Part shown: positions 22,421 to 34,328 of the stretch, one piece after another | How positions within the stretch are numbered: position 1 is the first letter of the stretch | How the letters are laid out: every line of letters begins with the position of its first letter | Assembly: GCA_021018995.1 (NCBI GenBank) | Contig: CM037588.1 | Location: forward strand, 82,929,765 to 82,993,764 | Length of the DNA: 64,000 bases | DNA from: Chloranthus sessilifolius | Taxonomy: Eukaryota > Streptophyta > Magnoliopsida > Chloranthales > Chloranthaceae | Reading direction: 5' to 3' | Translations under genes and position numbers: made by a program | Notes under the pieces: model-generated | Database searches by the model: none | Told to the model about the DNA's origin: nothing | The model's input: the letters and a program-made list of their open reading frames with translations, nothing else

Positions 22421-23460
22421 GAGCTACGCTTGTAATACTTAGAAAATAAAAATACAAGGGGATACCCCAAAATATATCATAGTGACAAGTGCACCGGATA
22501 TAAGAAAATAATACAGAAAAGAAACTAATATACAGAAAAAGAAAATTTCTATTAATATTGAAAGAAATATTTACAGAAAAATTGATTACATTAAAGATAA
22601 ATCCGTTGGACCACTAAAAGAAAGTGAAGACCCTGAGACTTTGGAGGCTCTGAAGACAAGCTCGAGCTTTTGAAGTTTTTGCTGCAGAAAGCAAAGATTT
22701 TTGAAATAATGGTTATCTTCACTTCTAAACCTTCTGGATCACCCTTGCCTTGTAGAGAGATGACTCCCTTATTCAACCATTAATGAGGTGATCGCAAGGA
22801 TCCGTCGGAGCAAAGATTACAGAGTGGATAAAATACAACAAAAGATATGCCGAGACAGTGGATAGAGAGATGGCTCCATCGAGAGAGATGGCTCCCTCTT
22901 GACATAGCTGGGAGCCTGGTTAGAAATTTACAGCCAAGGGAATAGGGGTGGCGTGCAAATTTCCAACCTACCATCCTCGTAGAGGAACTAGCACAGAGGA
23001 AGAAATTTCATAGAGGAACTCGCACTGAGGAAGGAATTTGATGGTGAGATTGTGAAAAAGTGGGGGAAGGTGAGAAGTTTAAAAGAAGGGTCGGGGATCT
23101 CAGTAGATGACCGAGCGTCTGAAATGGCTGTCTGCACTTTAATTTTTCTAATCTTTTTATTACAGCTAGAAGCTCGGTCTTTGGCATTTCAAGGATTTGA
23201 TCAAGCCTTCTGCTTAGCTCGTCATGGTTTGGTACTTTCACCATGGGGTTAGGGTTAAGGTTAGGGTTAGGGTTGGAGTCAGAGAAAGACAATGAGTTTT
23301 GAATGGGAAGGATTTGTGACAAGCGGTGACTTTATAAGGAAAAAGGCTAGGGTTTGAAATGTCACATCGAAATAAATTTTGAGGGTCGGTGGCAAGTAGC
23401 GTATTCCCTGAAGCTCTCTCGAATACCGAGAAGAAGCGGGCTGCTGTTTAAGGTTACCCA
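22395..23460 (-). pseudogene. R2: short gene unit with promoter and first exon
   Basis: On the minus strand there is AAACCCTAG, a TATA box at 23340-23331, a leader ending in a CCCTAACC-type telomere-like run, and an ATG at 23244. The frame begins MVKVPNHDELSRRLDQIL and is helical and charged for 36 codons (23244-23137); it then stays open as low-quality sequence to about 23008. Downstream parts also match R1, ending in an AT-rich tract at 22600-22520 that looks like a 3' UTR. A second open frame at 22776-22591 has no known domain. I do not recognise the family. The promoter conservation between R1 and R2 is the best evidence that this was once transcribed. Confidence 0.5.
23243..23277 (-). 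promoter_or_regulatory. CCCTAA-type repeat in the R2 leader
   Basis: Directly before the R2 ATG the minus strand carries four to five AACCCTAACC-like units, one with a T change. R1 has only one to two. Plant telo-boxes (AAACCCTA) are known promoter elements; this is an expanded version, not a telomere. Confidence 0.45.
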
Positions 23461-23469
23461 AAGAGATGA

Positions 23470-23585
23470 TGGTCGAAGCGTCGTCGCTTCAAAGTCAAAG
23501 CATCGTCACTTCAATTAAGGGTGGAGACGCTTTGAATTCGAAGCGGCATCACTTCAATTAAGGGCGAGGACACTTCAATTAAGCC
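23470..23585. repeat. GAAGCG hairpin word cluster
   Basis: This contains the exact hairpin GAAGCG-TCGT-CGCTTC at 23475-23490 and at least four decayed words spaced by 20-30 bp. It sits upstream (minus strand) of R2 and beyond the last visible protease exon. Confidence 0.7.
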
Positions 23586-23734
23586 CGTATATTAAAAAAA
23601 TCTCATGTAAAATGATCATTATACATTGTATATCTATCCTACATAAGTACCCCTATGTACGTATAATCTTCAGTACAATGCTATGTGTGTCGAAAAATGT
23701 GAATTTACATTTATGTAAAATAAAAAATTTATAA

Positions 23735-24005
23735 AAGAAATTCCACATCGTCACTGGCATCCAATTCTCTTCCTTGTGCATACCAATGGCATGCCCAATC
23801 TCCTCTCTAAAAGTTTCGATCTCTTCCTGCATGAAATCTGGCTGGAGTTTCCTGCTTAAATAATCTACGTGTTTCATCACAACAACCTACAGTCCTTATC
23901 ATTTTTTTGGATCGGTGCGTGGACGGCCTTACTGTCCCAAGGCAATTTGTCAAAAACATAATCTGGGGTGCTGTGCATATGAAACAGGGCTGGGAGGTAA
24001 TGCGT
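23735..24005 (-). pseudogene. C48 (Ulp1/SENP-like) protease pseudogene, last catalytic exon
   Basis: This exon starts after a good acceptor (TTTTTATTGACAG). It encodes THYLPALFHMHSTPDYV, then after a one-base slip DKLPWDSKAVHAPIQKNDKDC. QKNDKDC fits the catalytic-cysteine motif QxNxxDCG of C48 proteases, but the Gly is lost and a second one-base slip follows. After that comes MKHVDYLSRKLQPDFMQEE with EEIGHAIG, the usual C-terminal helices. In the family the enzyme cuts SUMO or SUMO-like proteins, and many plant transposons carry such domains. With two frameshifts here and stops in the exon before, it is dead. The exact 3' end is uncertain. Confidence 0.78.
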
Positions 24006-24271
24006 CTGTCAATAAAAAAAATCAAAATATCAGTTACACATTTGTTGACATACAATGGAGTGCTGAAGTGTCATTGTGAAATCGCTGACAGCAAAATATC
24101 AATCCACTGTGAACGCTGACGCCCCATTTTAAAAGTGTTGACACTCCATTATCATTGCGGTAATGCTCAATTATCAAAGCGATTAAGCCCCATATTAAAC
24201 GCACCAATGCTTCTGCTAAGAGCAATAATCGATTTCGGCGTTACTTTTGAGAGTATTCTAGCATAGCTTAC
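24006..24271 (-). other. Intron of the C48 pseudogene with GAAGCG-type words
   Basis: A 266-bp intron has donor CTG|GTAAGC and acceptor GACAG. It carries decayed hairpin words around 24060-24230. Splicing is inferred from the sites and from domain continuity on both sides. Confidence 0.65.
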
Positions 24272-24687
24272 CAGTGTCCTTATCGCCTCAGCAAATTTCT
24301 CTCCTGGACAACGATCTAGGACGGGGTAAATGACATTGATTTTATGAGCTAAGGGGGTCGCCATAGCAAGCGCCTAGTGTCTTGGCTTCTCGATGTGAAT
24401 CAGAATTAAAATTTAGTCACAGTCCATCGCACTCAAGCCGCGATTTTGATTTATGATGAAACAATTCAATGACATCATGTTCTACTATGCGAAAAATGAT
24501 TCGGCGTAGTCTCTGCTCCGTCCCGCCATGCTGGGGGCCTGTGTTGACCACTCTCTCTAATGTAATTCTCAAAATCTTTAAAATTCGTGATCATGCAGTT
24601 GAGTGCGATAGAGGCCATCCAAAAATTCTTCCTCTTATACTCAATGTCTTCCCGCTTGTCGATGACGCTAAATTACGTAGTCATTAT
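24272..24687 (-). pseudogene. C48 protease pseudogene, exon with the His and Asp region
   Basis: The acceptor is TTTCGTATGCAG. The frame gives DIEYKRKNFWMASIALNC and FKDFENYIRESG, slips within a run of five C near 24532, then continues MAGRSRDYAESFF, MMSLNCFIINQN, LIHIEKPRH, a stop, and ALAMATPLAHKINVIYPVLD up to AEAIRTL at the donor. The HIEKPRH-stop position matches the catalytic His-Trp of C48 proteases, with Trp TGG now TAG; VLDRCPG fits the Asp segment. Four in-frame stops lie after the slip and one near the start. The order His, Asp, then Cys in the next exon is correct for the family. Confidence 0.78.
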
Positions 24688-25015
24688 CTGCATACGAAAG
24701 TATAAATATCAATATAGAATCAGGGAAGCGTCAAGGTTGAATAGGGACTAATACTTATTGTGTCTTCTATTTCCTGGTCAGATCGCAGGCAGTGCATCAA
24801 CTCAATAATAATACATTTGGACCCAACAGTCGAGATGAGAGTCCTAGGTTCTAGTTAAAACATAAGTGGATCAATCTCTGATGCTTCGAAGTAGACGCGT
24901 TAGCACTCATTTTACAAAATGCTGACGCTCTAACATAAAGGCGATGATGCTTCGACATCGACGCGTTGATGCTTCTAAAGGGATGTTAAAAGTTGTATGG
25001 AGGGAATATACTTAC
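24688..25015 (-). other. Intron of the C48 pseudogene
   Basis: This lies between donor CCA|GTAAGTA and acceptor TATGCAG. It holds GAAGC-type words around 24880-24980, for example CGACATCGACGCGTTGATGCTTC. No other feature is seen. Confidence 0.55.
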
Positions 25016-25369
25016 TGGTTCCATCTGTTAAGCATTTCCCAAATAACATTCATATAGGACTGAGGTGGTGCATCAGCGATCGGTAAAACCACCGCTTCTG
25101 CTCTGGCCTTCTTTTTGCGAGTTTGGGAGATCACTCTCCCTTTCTTCTAGAGTGAGTTTGCGAGGGAGGAATCGTGAGGTCTTTAGCCGGGGTCCTCTCA
25201 CTTCTCTTGAAAGATAATGGAACTTGGTCCTCTAATTCTTCTTCTCCTTCTCCCACAGAAGACCCCTCCTCGGTGCATGGTTTCATAAGTGGTTGTCGTT
25301 GGGTGGACCGTGGTAGTGGTGGAGGCAGGACTTTCGATTGGGTAAGGGGTTCAGTTTGGAAGGGAGTAT
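25016..25369 (-). pseudogene. C48 protease pseudogene, linker exon cut by element C
   Basis: The open frame encodes a Pro/Ser/Gln/Glu-rich linker (TPFQTEPLTQSKVLPPPLPR, then acidic GEGEEELEDQ, then RTPAKDL). After a one-base slip near 25137 it continues RVISQTRKKKARAEAVVLP and SYMNVIWEMLNRWNQ to a donor GTAAGTA. On its 5' side the exon is broken by element C at 25369/25370; the matching other half resumes at 60623 on the right. Disordered linkers before the protease domain are usual in this family. Confidence 0.65.
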
Positions 25370-28083
25370 TGTTAGTCACGGTTTTATACCATATTTTACC
25401 CTCTAAACCTGGCTTTTGTTAAGCCTTTGAGTAGTTAATAATTACTTTTTAGTGGTGTTTTGCAGCAAGGAGGTAATCACAGCATTAGCATAGTTTTTCG
25501 TTAAAAAATGCGAATAAGGAAGAATTTTCAATCATTTATGAGCAAAGACAGAGAGATGTGCTTCCACATATGAAGAAGAACTACTGCAGTTGCAATATAG
25601 CTTTAGCCTAAGAAATCTATGAGCTTCAACTTGGTGTCCATTGCAACACTCACATCCGTTTTAGATAAAGCCGTTCACGTGCTTTGTGGTCCACCATCTC
25701 AAGCTGCAGTAGATGCAAAGCCATGTGGTTCAGCCAAACAAGTTGCAGCAGCTGCACATTTCTTAGCTGATGCACACATCAACAGGCTGTAGTAGTGGAG
25801 GTTTTCATTGAAGAAGAACACATCAATCAACAGTCACACATGAGGAACTTGGTTGCATCATCCCAACATTGCACCATCAAGCTGCAGTCCAAGCTTTGCA
25901 AAGTGCAGCAAACCAGCAACCTCCCATGCCGTCAAACCTCTCGAGTTTTAACAAGGTTCAACAGCTCCATCATCTCGAGAGCATGCACCCTTGAACCTGT
26001 CGATAGCCTTACCTTTGAACCTATCAAAGAGTCCAGCTCAAGTGCACCAACCTCTCGACATGCATGGCACTTCAATACCATCTAAACCTGTTGAGCTTTG
26101 ACTTCCATGCAGCCTTGAACCTCTCGAAATGGCTGTTGAAACCTCCAAGTTTGATCCTATCGAGTTGCACCAATAGCCCATTCAAACCTATTGAATGGTT
26201 CCGCAAGCAACTGCAGCCCTCCATTTTCAATCTTGTTGACCAACAAGCTCCCTCAGCTTCATGCACCAACCTCTCGAGCTCCAAAGCCTAGCCTGTCGAG
26301 CACTTAATTTGCAGCTCTATGCACTCTCCAACCTGTCGAACATTGGAGGAGGTTCCCAACCTCTTGAGTTGCACTAACTATTCTCCAAGTTGTCGACAGC
26401 TTCAGCTCCATTTGCATGCACCATACAGCCAATCCTCTCGACCACCAGCAGCTGAACCTATCGAATACATGCACTTGCGCAGCTCCAAACTTGCCGAGGA
26501 GTTCTTTGGCACTCAAACCTGTCGATACTTGAGTTGCTTATATCCATCAACATCCTGTCAACCACTTGGAGTTGAAGTTGCTACACCCATTCTCTTTGAA
26601 CCTCACGACAGCTGCAGCCAATCAATCCTCCCATGCATCCTCACGACCAGCAAACCCAACCTCTAATGCAACTTCTCGAAATGCTGCTACAGACCTCACT
26701 TCAATCCTATCGACTACAAGCAGTACTCCTCCAAACCTGTCGACAGCATAGCTCCCGACTCCCTTTGAAACCTCTCGACAGCTTAGCCTTTCTCCCATTG
26801 ACCATTTGTAGCTGCAGTATATATATATGTATATATATATATAAATATACATGCTTTACCTGTTGTACTCCCCATCAGCCAACCGCTTGAAGTACAGTAA
26901 AACTCAGCTCAAACCTATCGAAGTGCACCTTGAACCTCCCATGCAAACCTCTCGACACCTTTGCAGCTTCCATCCTAAACCTGTCGAGATCTTATATTCT
27001 GCAGCTCTCAACCTCACGACTACTAACCTAAAGCTGCAGCCTTGCCATCCTCTCGAGGCTCAAAGCTACTACCTAGCACCACCTTCAAACCTCTTGCACT
27101 TCATCTCCTCCACCTCAATGCCAAAGCTGCAGAAGTTTAAGGAAGCTGCAGAGTGAACCCGCAATCAGCCCATGGTTTCTCAATCTGATCCGACTCGGGC
27201 CCCATCACCATTGAGCTGCAGCCATGTGATTAAACATCAGCAGTTTAGCAAAGCGGTTTCCATTTTGGGCTGTTTGGAAATAATGGCAGCAGAGGTATTT
27301 TGGGGCAGCTAATAGAATGTTTTATTTAGAGTGTATTCTCAGCATTTTAGGTGCAATCACTTGAGGTGTGCAGCTGGAAAGAATAATGGATAGCAAGGGC
27401 ATCTTGGGTTCATTTTGTTGACAGCAAATATAAAGAGGAGCAGCAAGTATTTTGGGGTTGGCAAGGGAAGTTTTGGGAACTCCAGACCATCAAATTCTCT
27501 CTGCTGATTGGCTGCAATTCAAAGCACACGGATCACTGCAAATGTATAAATAGAACTCCTTGATGCTGTAATTTCTCAGCAAGGAATCCATAGAATAGCT
27601 GCGGTTTTCCTTAGCTCATTTAATGTTAGTTTTAGGTTTTATTTTTCTCTTTTCACTTCCCCTTCTCTCCCTAATCTAGCATGTTGGATTAGATCTGAAT
27701 AAGCAGTCTAGATATGTTTTGTAATTGTATTTTGAAAGCTTCAAAGCTTAGTGAATATATTGATGTTGCACAAGATTACAGATCTGAGCTCAAGAGCTGT
27801 AAGATTACAGTGATTGTGGATTTTAAAGGTGATTCTAATCTATATTTCACTTTTTCATATTTGATTTCCCTCGATTGGATATTCCTGTAGATGCCAGCCA
27901 GAAATGGGGAGCTGCTAGCCTGGCATCTGCAGCATCTTCAATGGTTAGCATGTTCTAATCAAGATCAATAGATTGGAACAATCTTTGGGATGGTCTGTGA
28001 CCATTCGAGTGGATAGATCATAGCCTTAGGATTGCTTTGGTTCTCTGGTTGAGATTAGATTCTTATACCTTGCATCTATCGGG
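25370..28083 (+). repeat. Element C 5' LTR, first part
   Basis: These 2714 bp, together with 53122-53794 (673 bp), make the 5' LTR. In order: LTR start, a coding-like stretch (about 25620-25900), the TCGA word array (25950-27060) with a TA microsatellite (26819-26850), an ATTGG (reverse CCAAT) box at 27507-27511, a TATA box TATAAATAG at 27545-27553, and a CTGTGACCATT motif near 27994. It ends at the B target duplication TCGGG (28079-28083). Confidence 0.92.
25950..27060 (+). repeat. TCGA word array in the U3 of C (left copy)
   Basis: More than twenty words of the forms AACCTCTCGA and AACCTGTCGA, each with a TCGA core, are spaced by about 20-60 bp of unrelated sequence. The array lies about 0.5-1.6 kb upstream of the TATA box and is matched in the right LTR (57755-58920). 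Decayed words such as CCTATCGA and CCTCACGA are common. Confidence 0.75.
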
Positions 28084-30769
28084 TGTTGTGGTGCTACCCA
28101 GCGTGCTTGTGTTATTCTGTGGTGGAAACCAATTAAAAACAAAGTAATAAGAGAATGGATTCAGCACAACTAAAGTAGTCCTAGACCTGCAAGATATAGG
28201 GCCTATTGTAGCAAGTTTTGATAAGTAAGAGTTTTTCCTATAGAGAAATTGATCTGGAACCCAAAATGGCATATAATAGTAGGCTTCCAGATCTGGCTAC
28301 GGATCTGACAATCCTAAAGAAAGGGAATTGGGTGTCAAGACTACACTACATTAATCCTAACAACAGAGAAATGAAATGTAGCCCTATCCTAAAGAAAGGG
28401 GTCAAGAAGAAGGTGGTGATGATGTGTACCAAAATAAAATATACAAAATGGTGAGAAGTAAGTAGGTTCAGTTCAGATTTAGAGCAGTAATGTAACTCAG
28501 ATTTAATCTGTCTTTGCAGTGCTCCTTGCTGAGACGTTATAAAAAGCCTCAACAAGGTAGAAATATCTAGTTTAACCCATGCCATTTGAGGTGCTCTAAA
28601 GGCTATAGGCTGTCCACTCAAATGGTCATAGCCTATCTTATAGAGTCTATCAAATCTCATTAGTTAAACCAAAAATTGCCAAACTAATCCTGAGGAGTGA
28701 ACTGATCATTTCTCCAGCCACTGGACCAAATCAAGCCATGAATACTATTGTAGCACTATGTAATGCCAGTGCTATAAGCTCTCCAGATCTGCGCGCAGAT
28801 CTAGCTGACATCCATAGGTATTCCAACCCATAAGATCCTAAGTGCTTTGATAAGGCCAACAACTCACTAGTGCCCACAAAAAGGATCATGTAACAGGTTA
28901 AATATGGCTTTTAGATTCAGCTGGTCATTGCTACAAACGGCCTGCAATGACTTAGCCTTAAGCTACAATTACTATAAAGAGATCAGATCTAACATCTGAT
29001 GTTGGCTAGGTAAAACAGAGGGGAGCCAGTTCCTATACAAACCTCCTTACAAGGCTCTAGAAGCTCATGTGTAGGGGAGAAGAATCCTTCTCAAATATGT
29101 GAATGGACACAACCTTAGGGCTATACTCTATCCACTCAAATGGTCACAGGGTATCCCATTGGTCTGTCCATACCATAGAGGCTTGAGAAAAAATATGAAA
29201 ACTGCTACAACCACCATGGTGCACAGGCCTCCGAGCTCCCTGGATCTCACTACAGATCCAGCATTGCTTTCCATGGGGCTATCAAACCAAAGAAAATCAG
29301 ATGGTAAATAATAGATCTAATAGAAACTGAATGGGCTAGTCCCAAATACATGGATCCTATAGGCATCTAAAGAAACCCTAAAATCTTTAGATTCAATTAG
29401 ACATTAAAAAAATAATCCATTGATAAACACAAAACTTACAATGAACTGTCTCCAGGCTGCAGCCTATACTCAACTGCTTATCTACAATCCTAATGTATAC
29501 AAAAAACTATTACAAACTAAAATAAAACTAAACCTAGCTGCTTACAGGGGGATTAGCCAGTAAGTGTTGGGCTAAGAAAGAAGAAAAAGGAGAAAAAGAG
29601 GTAATCAAACCCTAATCCTAGCCTGCTGGAGCTCGCAGCCGACGAAGGATAAAAAGAAGACTTGATGATAAAACTAAACTCTAAGTTTAGCTTATATACT
29701 CTGTCCATACTGCCTTGGCTCTGAAGGGATTAACCCTAATTTCTCCAGCAAATGTGGCACTGTTACATACCTTGAATGCCTTGAGATGTCACCTTGAAAT
29801 TCGCACCTCAGGATGTGTGCCCTAGCCTTGGAAAATTCCTAAAAGGTCCTTAAGTTAAATTGAGAAGTGGGGAGCCCATGCTTCGCGGGGCTGGCATATG
29901 CATTTACTTATTCGCGCAATTGCAGGGCCTTCACAGAGTCGCTTTTAGTTGGTGGGAAGTGCTCACTCACGTAGTTAATCTTCAGTTAATCGCACAGTTC
30001 CTTTGCATTGCAATTCTGTCATGGAGATGATCTGGAGTGCCTAGACTTCTCGCACAGTAGAGCTTCAGAAGCTCTCTCTCTCACTAGGTACTCGCGCAGT
30101 TATGTTCCCGCACTGGCATAATAATTGGTAAGGCTTCAAAGTGCGCAAAATCTGTGTAAGGAGAATTCTAGGTGTCTCTCTCTTTCAGGGCCACGCACGA
30201 ACTCTGTGAGGTGAATTTTAGTTCAGTACCCACTTGGACTCACTATGTTCGTCGCGCGATTGCTTTAAGGCTTTATCTTCACGAGAGCTTCGCGACCACA
30301 AATTCTGAGGGTTTTAATCCGTGAGATCTTCGTGATGTCTTTACAGCTCTCCTCTTAACTGCGCGTCCTATCTGCGTGAGGGCATCTTCAACTGCATCCT
30401 TAGCTTCGCGAAGGAGCTTCTCAACTCTACGAGATCTATCTTTCTATGCTCTGATGCATTGCACTTACTGCTTTTGTAGTTGCGCCACTCTCGGCCATCT
30501 TCATTTATCTGCTAGGCTTTTGGTCAATGATGATCAGCACATGAGTCACCATGGTGAGCACTACCAAGGTGTTTCATAAGGCTTTGGTCCAGCTATCATC
30601 TTTGCATGTCTTCTTCCTCTTCTTTGGGCCAATAAGGATGAATTTTGTGTTAAGCTGCATAAATTATTGCTAACTACAAAACACACTCAACAGATGATTA
30701 TTAGTTTGCCTCAAGGTCTATCAAAGGCTAAGTTAAGAGGTGAAAAGTAGTACTTTTCAGTGAATAACA
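28084..30769 (-). repeat. Element B 3' LTR (left copy)
   Basis: 2686 bp, TGTTGTGGTGC to ATAACA. It has the U5 block (28192-28245), two CTGTCCAC-type motifs (28611 and 29128), the ATCAGATCTAACATCTGAT hairpin near 28981, a TATA box (29699-29690), AACCCTAA near 29730 and a CGCG array (29870-30450). The ACGTGGC box seen in other LTRs has become ATGTGGC here. The PPT (AGGTTTGAGGGTG) follows at 30770-30782. Confidence 0.92.
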
Positions 30770-30782
30770 CACCCTCAAACCT

Positions 30783-32680
30783 AATCTTTGCTAGTCCCTG
30801 AGCAAAGGAAAACTTAAAATAATTATTCAAAGAATTTAAATGCCACTTACGTAGGGAGCACGGATACATTTAGCATCTGTACCAAGCCTTTTAAACCCCT
30901 AGGTGATCCCTAGTGGAGGAGTGAAGTCTCCTGAGGGTTTTCAGCAAAGGTACCCACAAACTTCACCATTAAAACAGTTAAGCGTAGTGCAGTCAATGAC
31001 AAAACAAATTTCAATGAATAAAGCCTCAGTCCACACCTATCCTTTAAAATCAAAGGAAATTACAGCTATAATGCAGCCATTTAAAACTCAAAATCAACAT
31101 GCATGTGCACCACCACCAATTAGTTCACATCAGAAATACAATATGCAAATAATCAGTACAATGCTTGCCTTAAAATTTAAAAAACAAGTTGGACATAGCT
31201 CCAAAGAAGTTAAAATTTAGATCCAATTCTTACTAGGGCTATCTCTCAACAATGAAAGTCAAAAGGGTGTTTACATTCTCATCAGGTCAAGAGCAGTTAC
31301 AGACCCCAAATGGGCCTGCAAGCATGAGCATAGGCAAAGCTTCCTATTTCTGAGATCCTCATAACTTTTCACCATAGATTAAGCAACTCCTCATCTCCGC
31401 ATGACAGCTCATTTCACTTAGGATCAATACGGTCTTTTAATGGGTTGTAATGTGACTTATGGGTGAGGTTTGTAAAGAATAAAAGGATAGAATGGATCAA
31501 AATTGAGAAATCAGCAAGGTGAGGAGTGATTCATGACTTCACATCCATCATTAAAGCACAACTTCATCTTCCTTAATATTTTTCAGAGTCAAAGTGGCCA
31601 GCTTCTTCTCTTCTTTTCAATTTTTTCAGATGATGTTCTTCTCTTGACTTCTCTTTCCTTTTCCCTTTTTATTTTTATTTTATATTTTTATGATGAACTG
31701 CCACACAAAAAAAACCCTGATACACTGCTGCTCATACATTAATTTTCTTCTCCTTCCACCAAATGTTGGATCACTCTCACTATCTTCAACTCCTTCTCTT
31801 TTACCTTCTGAATTTCAGAGTGAGGGTATAGTTGAATCAGGTCAAGAGGTTAAGGTGCAAGTACTCTAGTGTTTGTTAAAGAAAAGTAGGATTTTTAAGG
31901 CTCAACAAGTGTATGCCAAAGGACAGTTTAAAAAGGTTGAATTTTCGGGCTCAAACTATCCAAATAAAGGCCTTGGATCATTTCCTTAATGTCTTGAGTG
32001 CTGTCAATTAGTTTTGATTTAGAGGTGCCTAACTTCTAGTGAAAAGGTCTTGACTCAATCAGTTCTCAGAGTAGAAATAATGTCAAAAGCACTCTTCAAA
32101 AGAAAATGATGGGCCCAAATCTCACTAAGTATGGTCCTCAAATTAACCCATGGGGTGTATTTTCACCTTTTTCTCTCCTCTTAGGTTCACTAAGTACCAA
32201 CTGAAAAAATTTCTGATGTTAGCTTCATGGTGGTGCATAGATTTTAAAATTTTTAGTTTCAAACTATCTGCAAAAATTTTTAATTTTTCACAAATTTACT
32301 CATTCTAACAAGTTAGGTGGGAATTGATTTTATTCATTCCAATTAAACCAACACTGTTGCACTAAGGTTAACTATTTTATTAGCAGACCTACCCTGCCAT
32401 ACTCCCAAACTTATGAGGAGCAGTGTCCTCACTGATTTAAAGGTGGATATGTAGCAGGCTCAAGACCTAGAGATTAATGGAACAGAAACATCGAGAAGGA
32501 AAAATACATAACAAATAATATAAAAACAAACACACAGATTGGAAACAAAATAAAACAAAACAAAGAGCAATGTTATTATAAAAGCTAAAGTATGTACAAA
32601 GTATGTGGAAGTATACTACATAAAAAATGACACTATTTCCTAACCAAATACAAGTGCACAATTTAATCATTAGAGTCCTC
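30783..32680 (-). other. Element B 3' non-coding region with internal PPT-like tract
   Basis: Homologous to the same part of A and D; no credible ORF. The internal PPT-like tract is at 32394-32418 (in sense AAGTTTGGGAGTATGGCAG). Confidence 0.75.
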
Positions 32681-32689
32681 GGCTAAATA

Positions 32690-33171
32690 TTTGCTGGTTC
32701 ATCTTTAATTTTGGCTCCTTTCCCTTTCTCGGACTCCCCAGCAGCAGGTGATGGTTTTCTCCCAGTTGCTAGAGCTAATTGCCTTTTCAGGATTTCAGCT
32801 TTCTGTTCTGCCAGTTCAGCTCAGGAGATAAGGAGCTGCCTGATCTCCTTTGAAGCAATCAACCTCTTCTCTAATCCATCAGCTCCCAGCTTGTCTGTTG
32901 TAGCAGCGATTTTTTCATGTTCAGCATTCTGCTTCTCCTGTGATTTTTCAAGGTTTGTAACAGGTGGGTGCACTTTGGGCCTCTTCTTTGGAGCAGATTT
33001 CTTCTTTTCTTTTGGATTGGAGGGCTCAACAACAAGTGAGGGAGCCTCAGAGGTCTCCAAAGTGGAGGCCTCTACAATCCGAGCTGATTTTCTAGTGGCC
33101 ACAGGGCTGCCACTAATAGATGGATTCAGCATCGCAGCGAGGGTATCTATAAATTTTGAACCTGTGGCCAT
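32690..33171 (-). pseudogene. ORFX of element B, internally deleted
   Basis: The ATG at 33171 gives MATGSKFIDTLAAMLNPS, then RKSARIVEASTLETSEAPS and the basic signal KKKSAPKKRPK, clearly the same N-terminus as D ORFX. It then jumps to a charged coiled-coil-like tail (EKRLIASKEIRQLL, then after a stop AELAEQKAEILKRQLALA and ESEKGKGAKIKDEP). The globular plant transposon domain of D is missing. What remains would be a small, basic, nuclear-type protein, broken by one stop near 32820. Confidence 0.6.
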
Positions 33172-33540
33172 AGGTGCTCATATTATCAAAATTTGGGTTT
33201 ACAACTATGAGAAAATACCACTCACTCGGAGTAAGCACAAAAGCTTCCAATTCTCTCCTTCTTTTCTTCTTTTAACTAAATCAAATACAAGGCAGAGAGA
33301 GAAATGGAGATTGTACCAAATGAGAGCTAGGGTTCCACTTGAAATTATGCATAGTAGCTCAAATCCCTCCAAACCTTGCTCGTAGTTATCAGGAGTAGCT
33401 GGGGAACAATATGATGGGAGGAAAATGCCTAAGGTAGTATAGATTACAAAGTAGAGAAGAAAGGAGGGGAAAGGAACATTGGTTCTTGTACTGAGAAACT
33501 AGGGTAGACAGAGGAAATGAAGAAAATGAGGGGCTTCGCT

Positions 33541-33890
33541 GAGTTTATAGAGCAAATCCTACTGTTCGCGGAGTTAGCAATAGGAGCTCACGGAATAAAT
33601 TTCTCGCGTAGTTGGCCCTTAAGACCGCGAGGTGTTCTATAGCGCAGAAGAATAAACTGCCTCTCATTGAACTCGTGGAGCTTAATCTTTTACCTTTGTG
33701 CGCAAGGCCTTGTGTTGCCTCAGAAATTAATCTCGCATGGTGCTCGCGCAGAACAACACTGAGCCATGCTTCTCTTAGAACTTGAGCTCGTGGAGCAGAA
33801 AGGCAGCTCCGCGAGGCATTTTTATGGCAATTGCTCAGGCTTTTAGTGCGCAATGAAGCCAAGTGATGGCTCGCGCAGCAAATTTAAGAC
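33541..33890 (-). promoter_or_regulatory. Candidate internal promoter of B: TATA box plus CGCG array
   Basis: CTCTATAAACTC (33552-33541, sense) matches the D box with the same flanks. Upstream, CGCG words occur at about 33565, 33603, 33625, 33731-33753, 33786-33817 and 33868-33879. The inverted repeat is kept with one change (CTCGTGGAGC...GCTCCGCGAG). A CT-rich leader of about 370 nt precedes the ORFX ATG. Confidence 0.5.
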
Positions 33891-34328
33891 TTCTTGCTCT
33901 ACAAGACAACATAACTTCTCAACCTTTACTTAGTTAGCTCAGTGCAGCACAGTGGTTAGTGCATTCATGTTGTTGTGCACCCAACCACTGTGCATGAGCA
34001 TCAACCCTCAGACAAATAATTCATTTTAATCATGAAACACATATGCCCATTTAAATCAATAGTTCATCAACATTGCAGGATTCTAAAAATAGTTTTTCAG
34101 CTCAACTTAATACAAATTATGATAAGGGCACCTCAACCATTCATCAACAACTACACACATCAAATTCAACGGACAAATATGCATATGTATTCAGCAATGA
34201 AATGCAAACACAGACAAACAACACAATCAATTCAACATCATACTAAAAACTTAACTGATAGAAGTCTAAAGAATAATAATTAACACAAAAATTTCATACA
34301 TTTGATACACTTATTACCAATGTTTGGA

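Noticed and set aside
23243-23277. Telomeric repeat
   Set aside because: Only four to five imperfect units, in a leader before an ATG; too short for a telomere or a fusion site.
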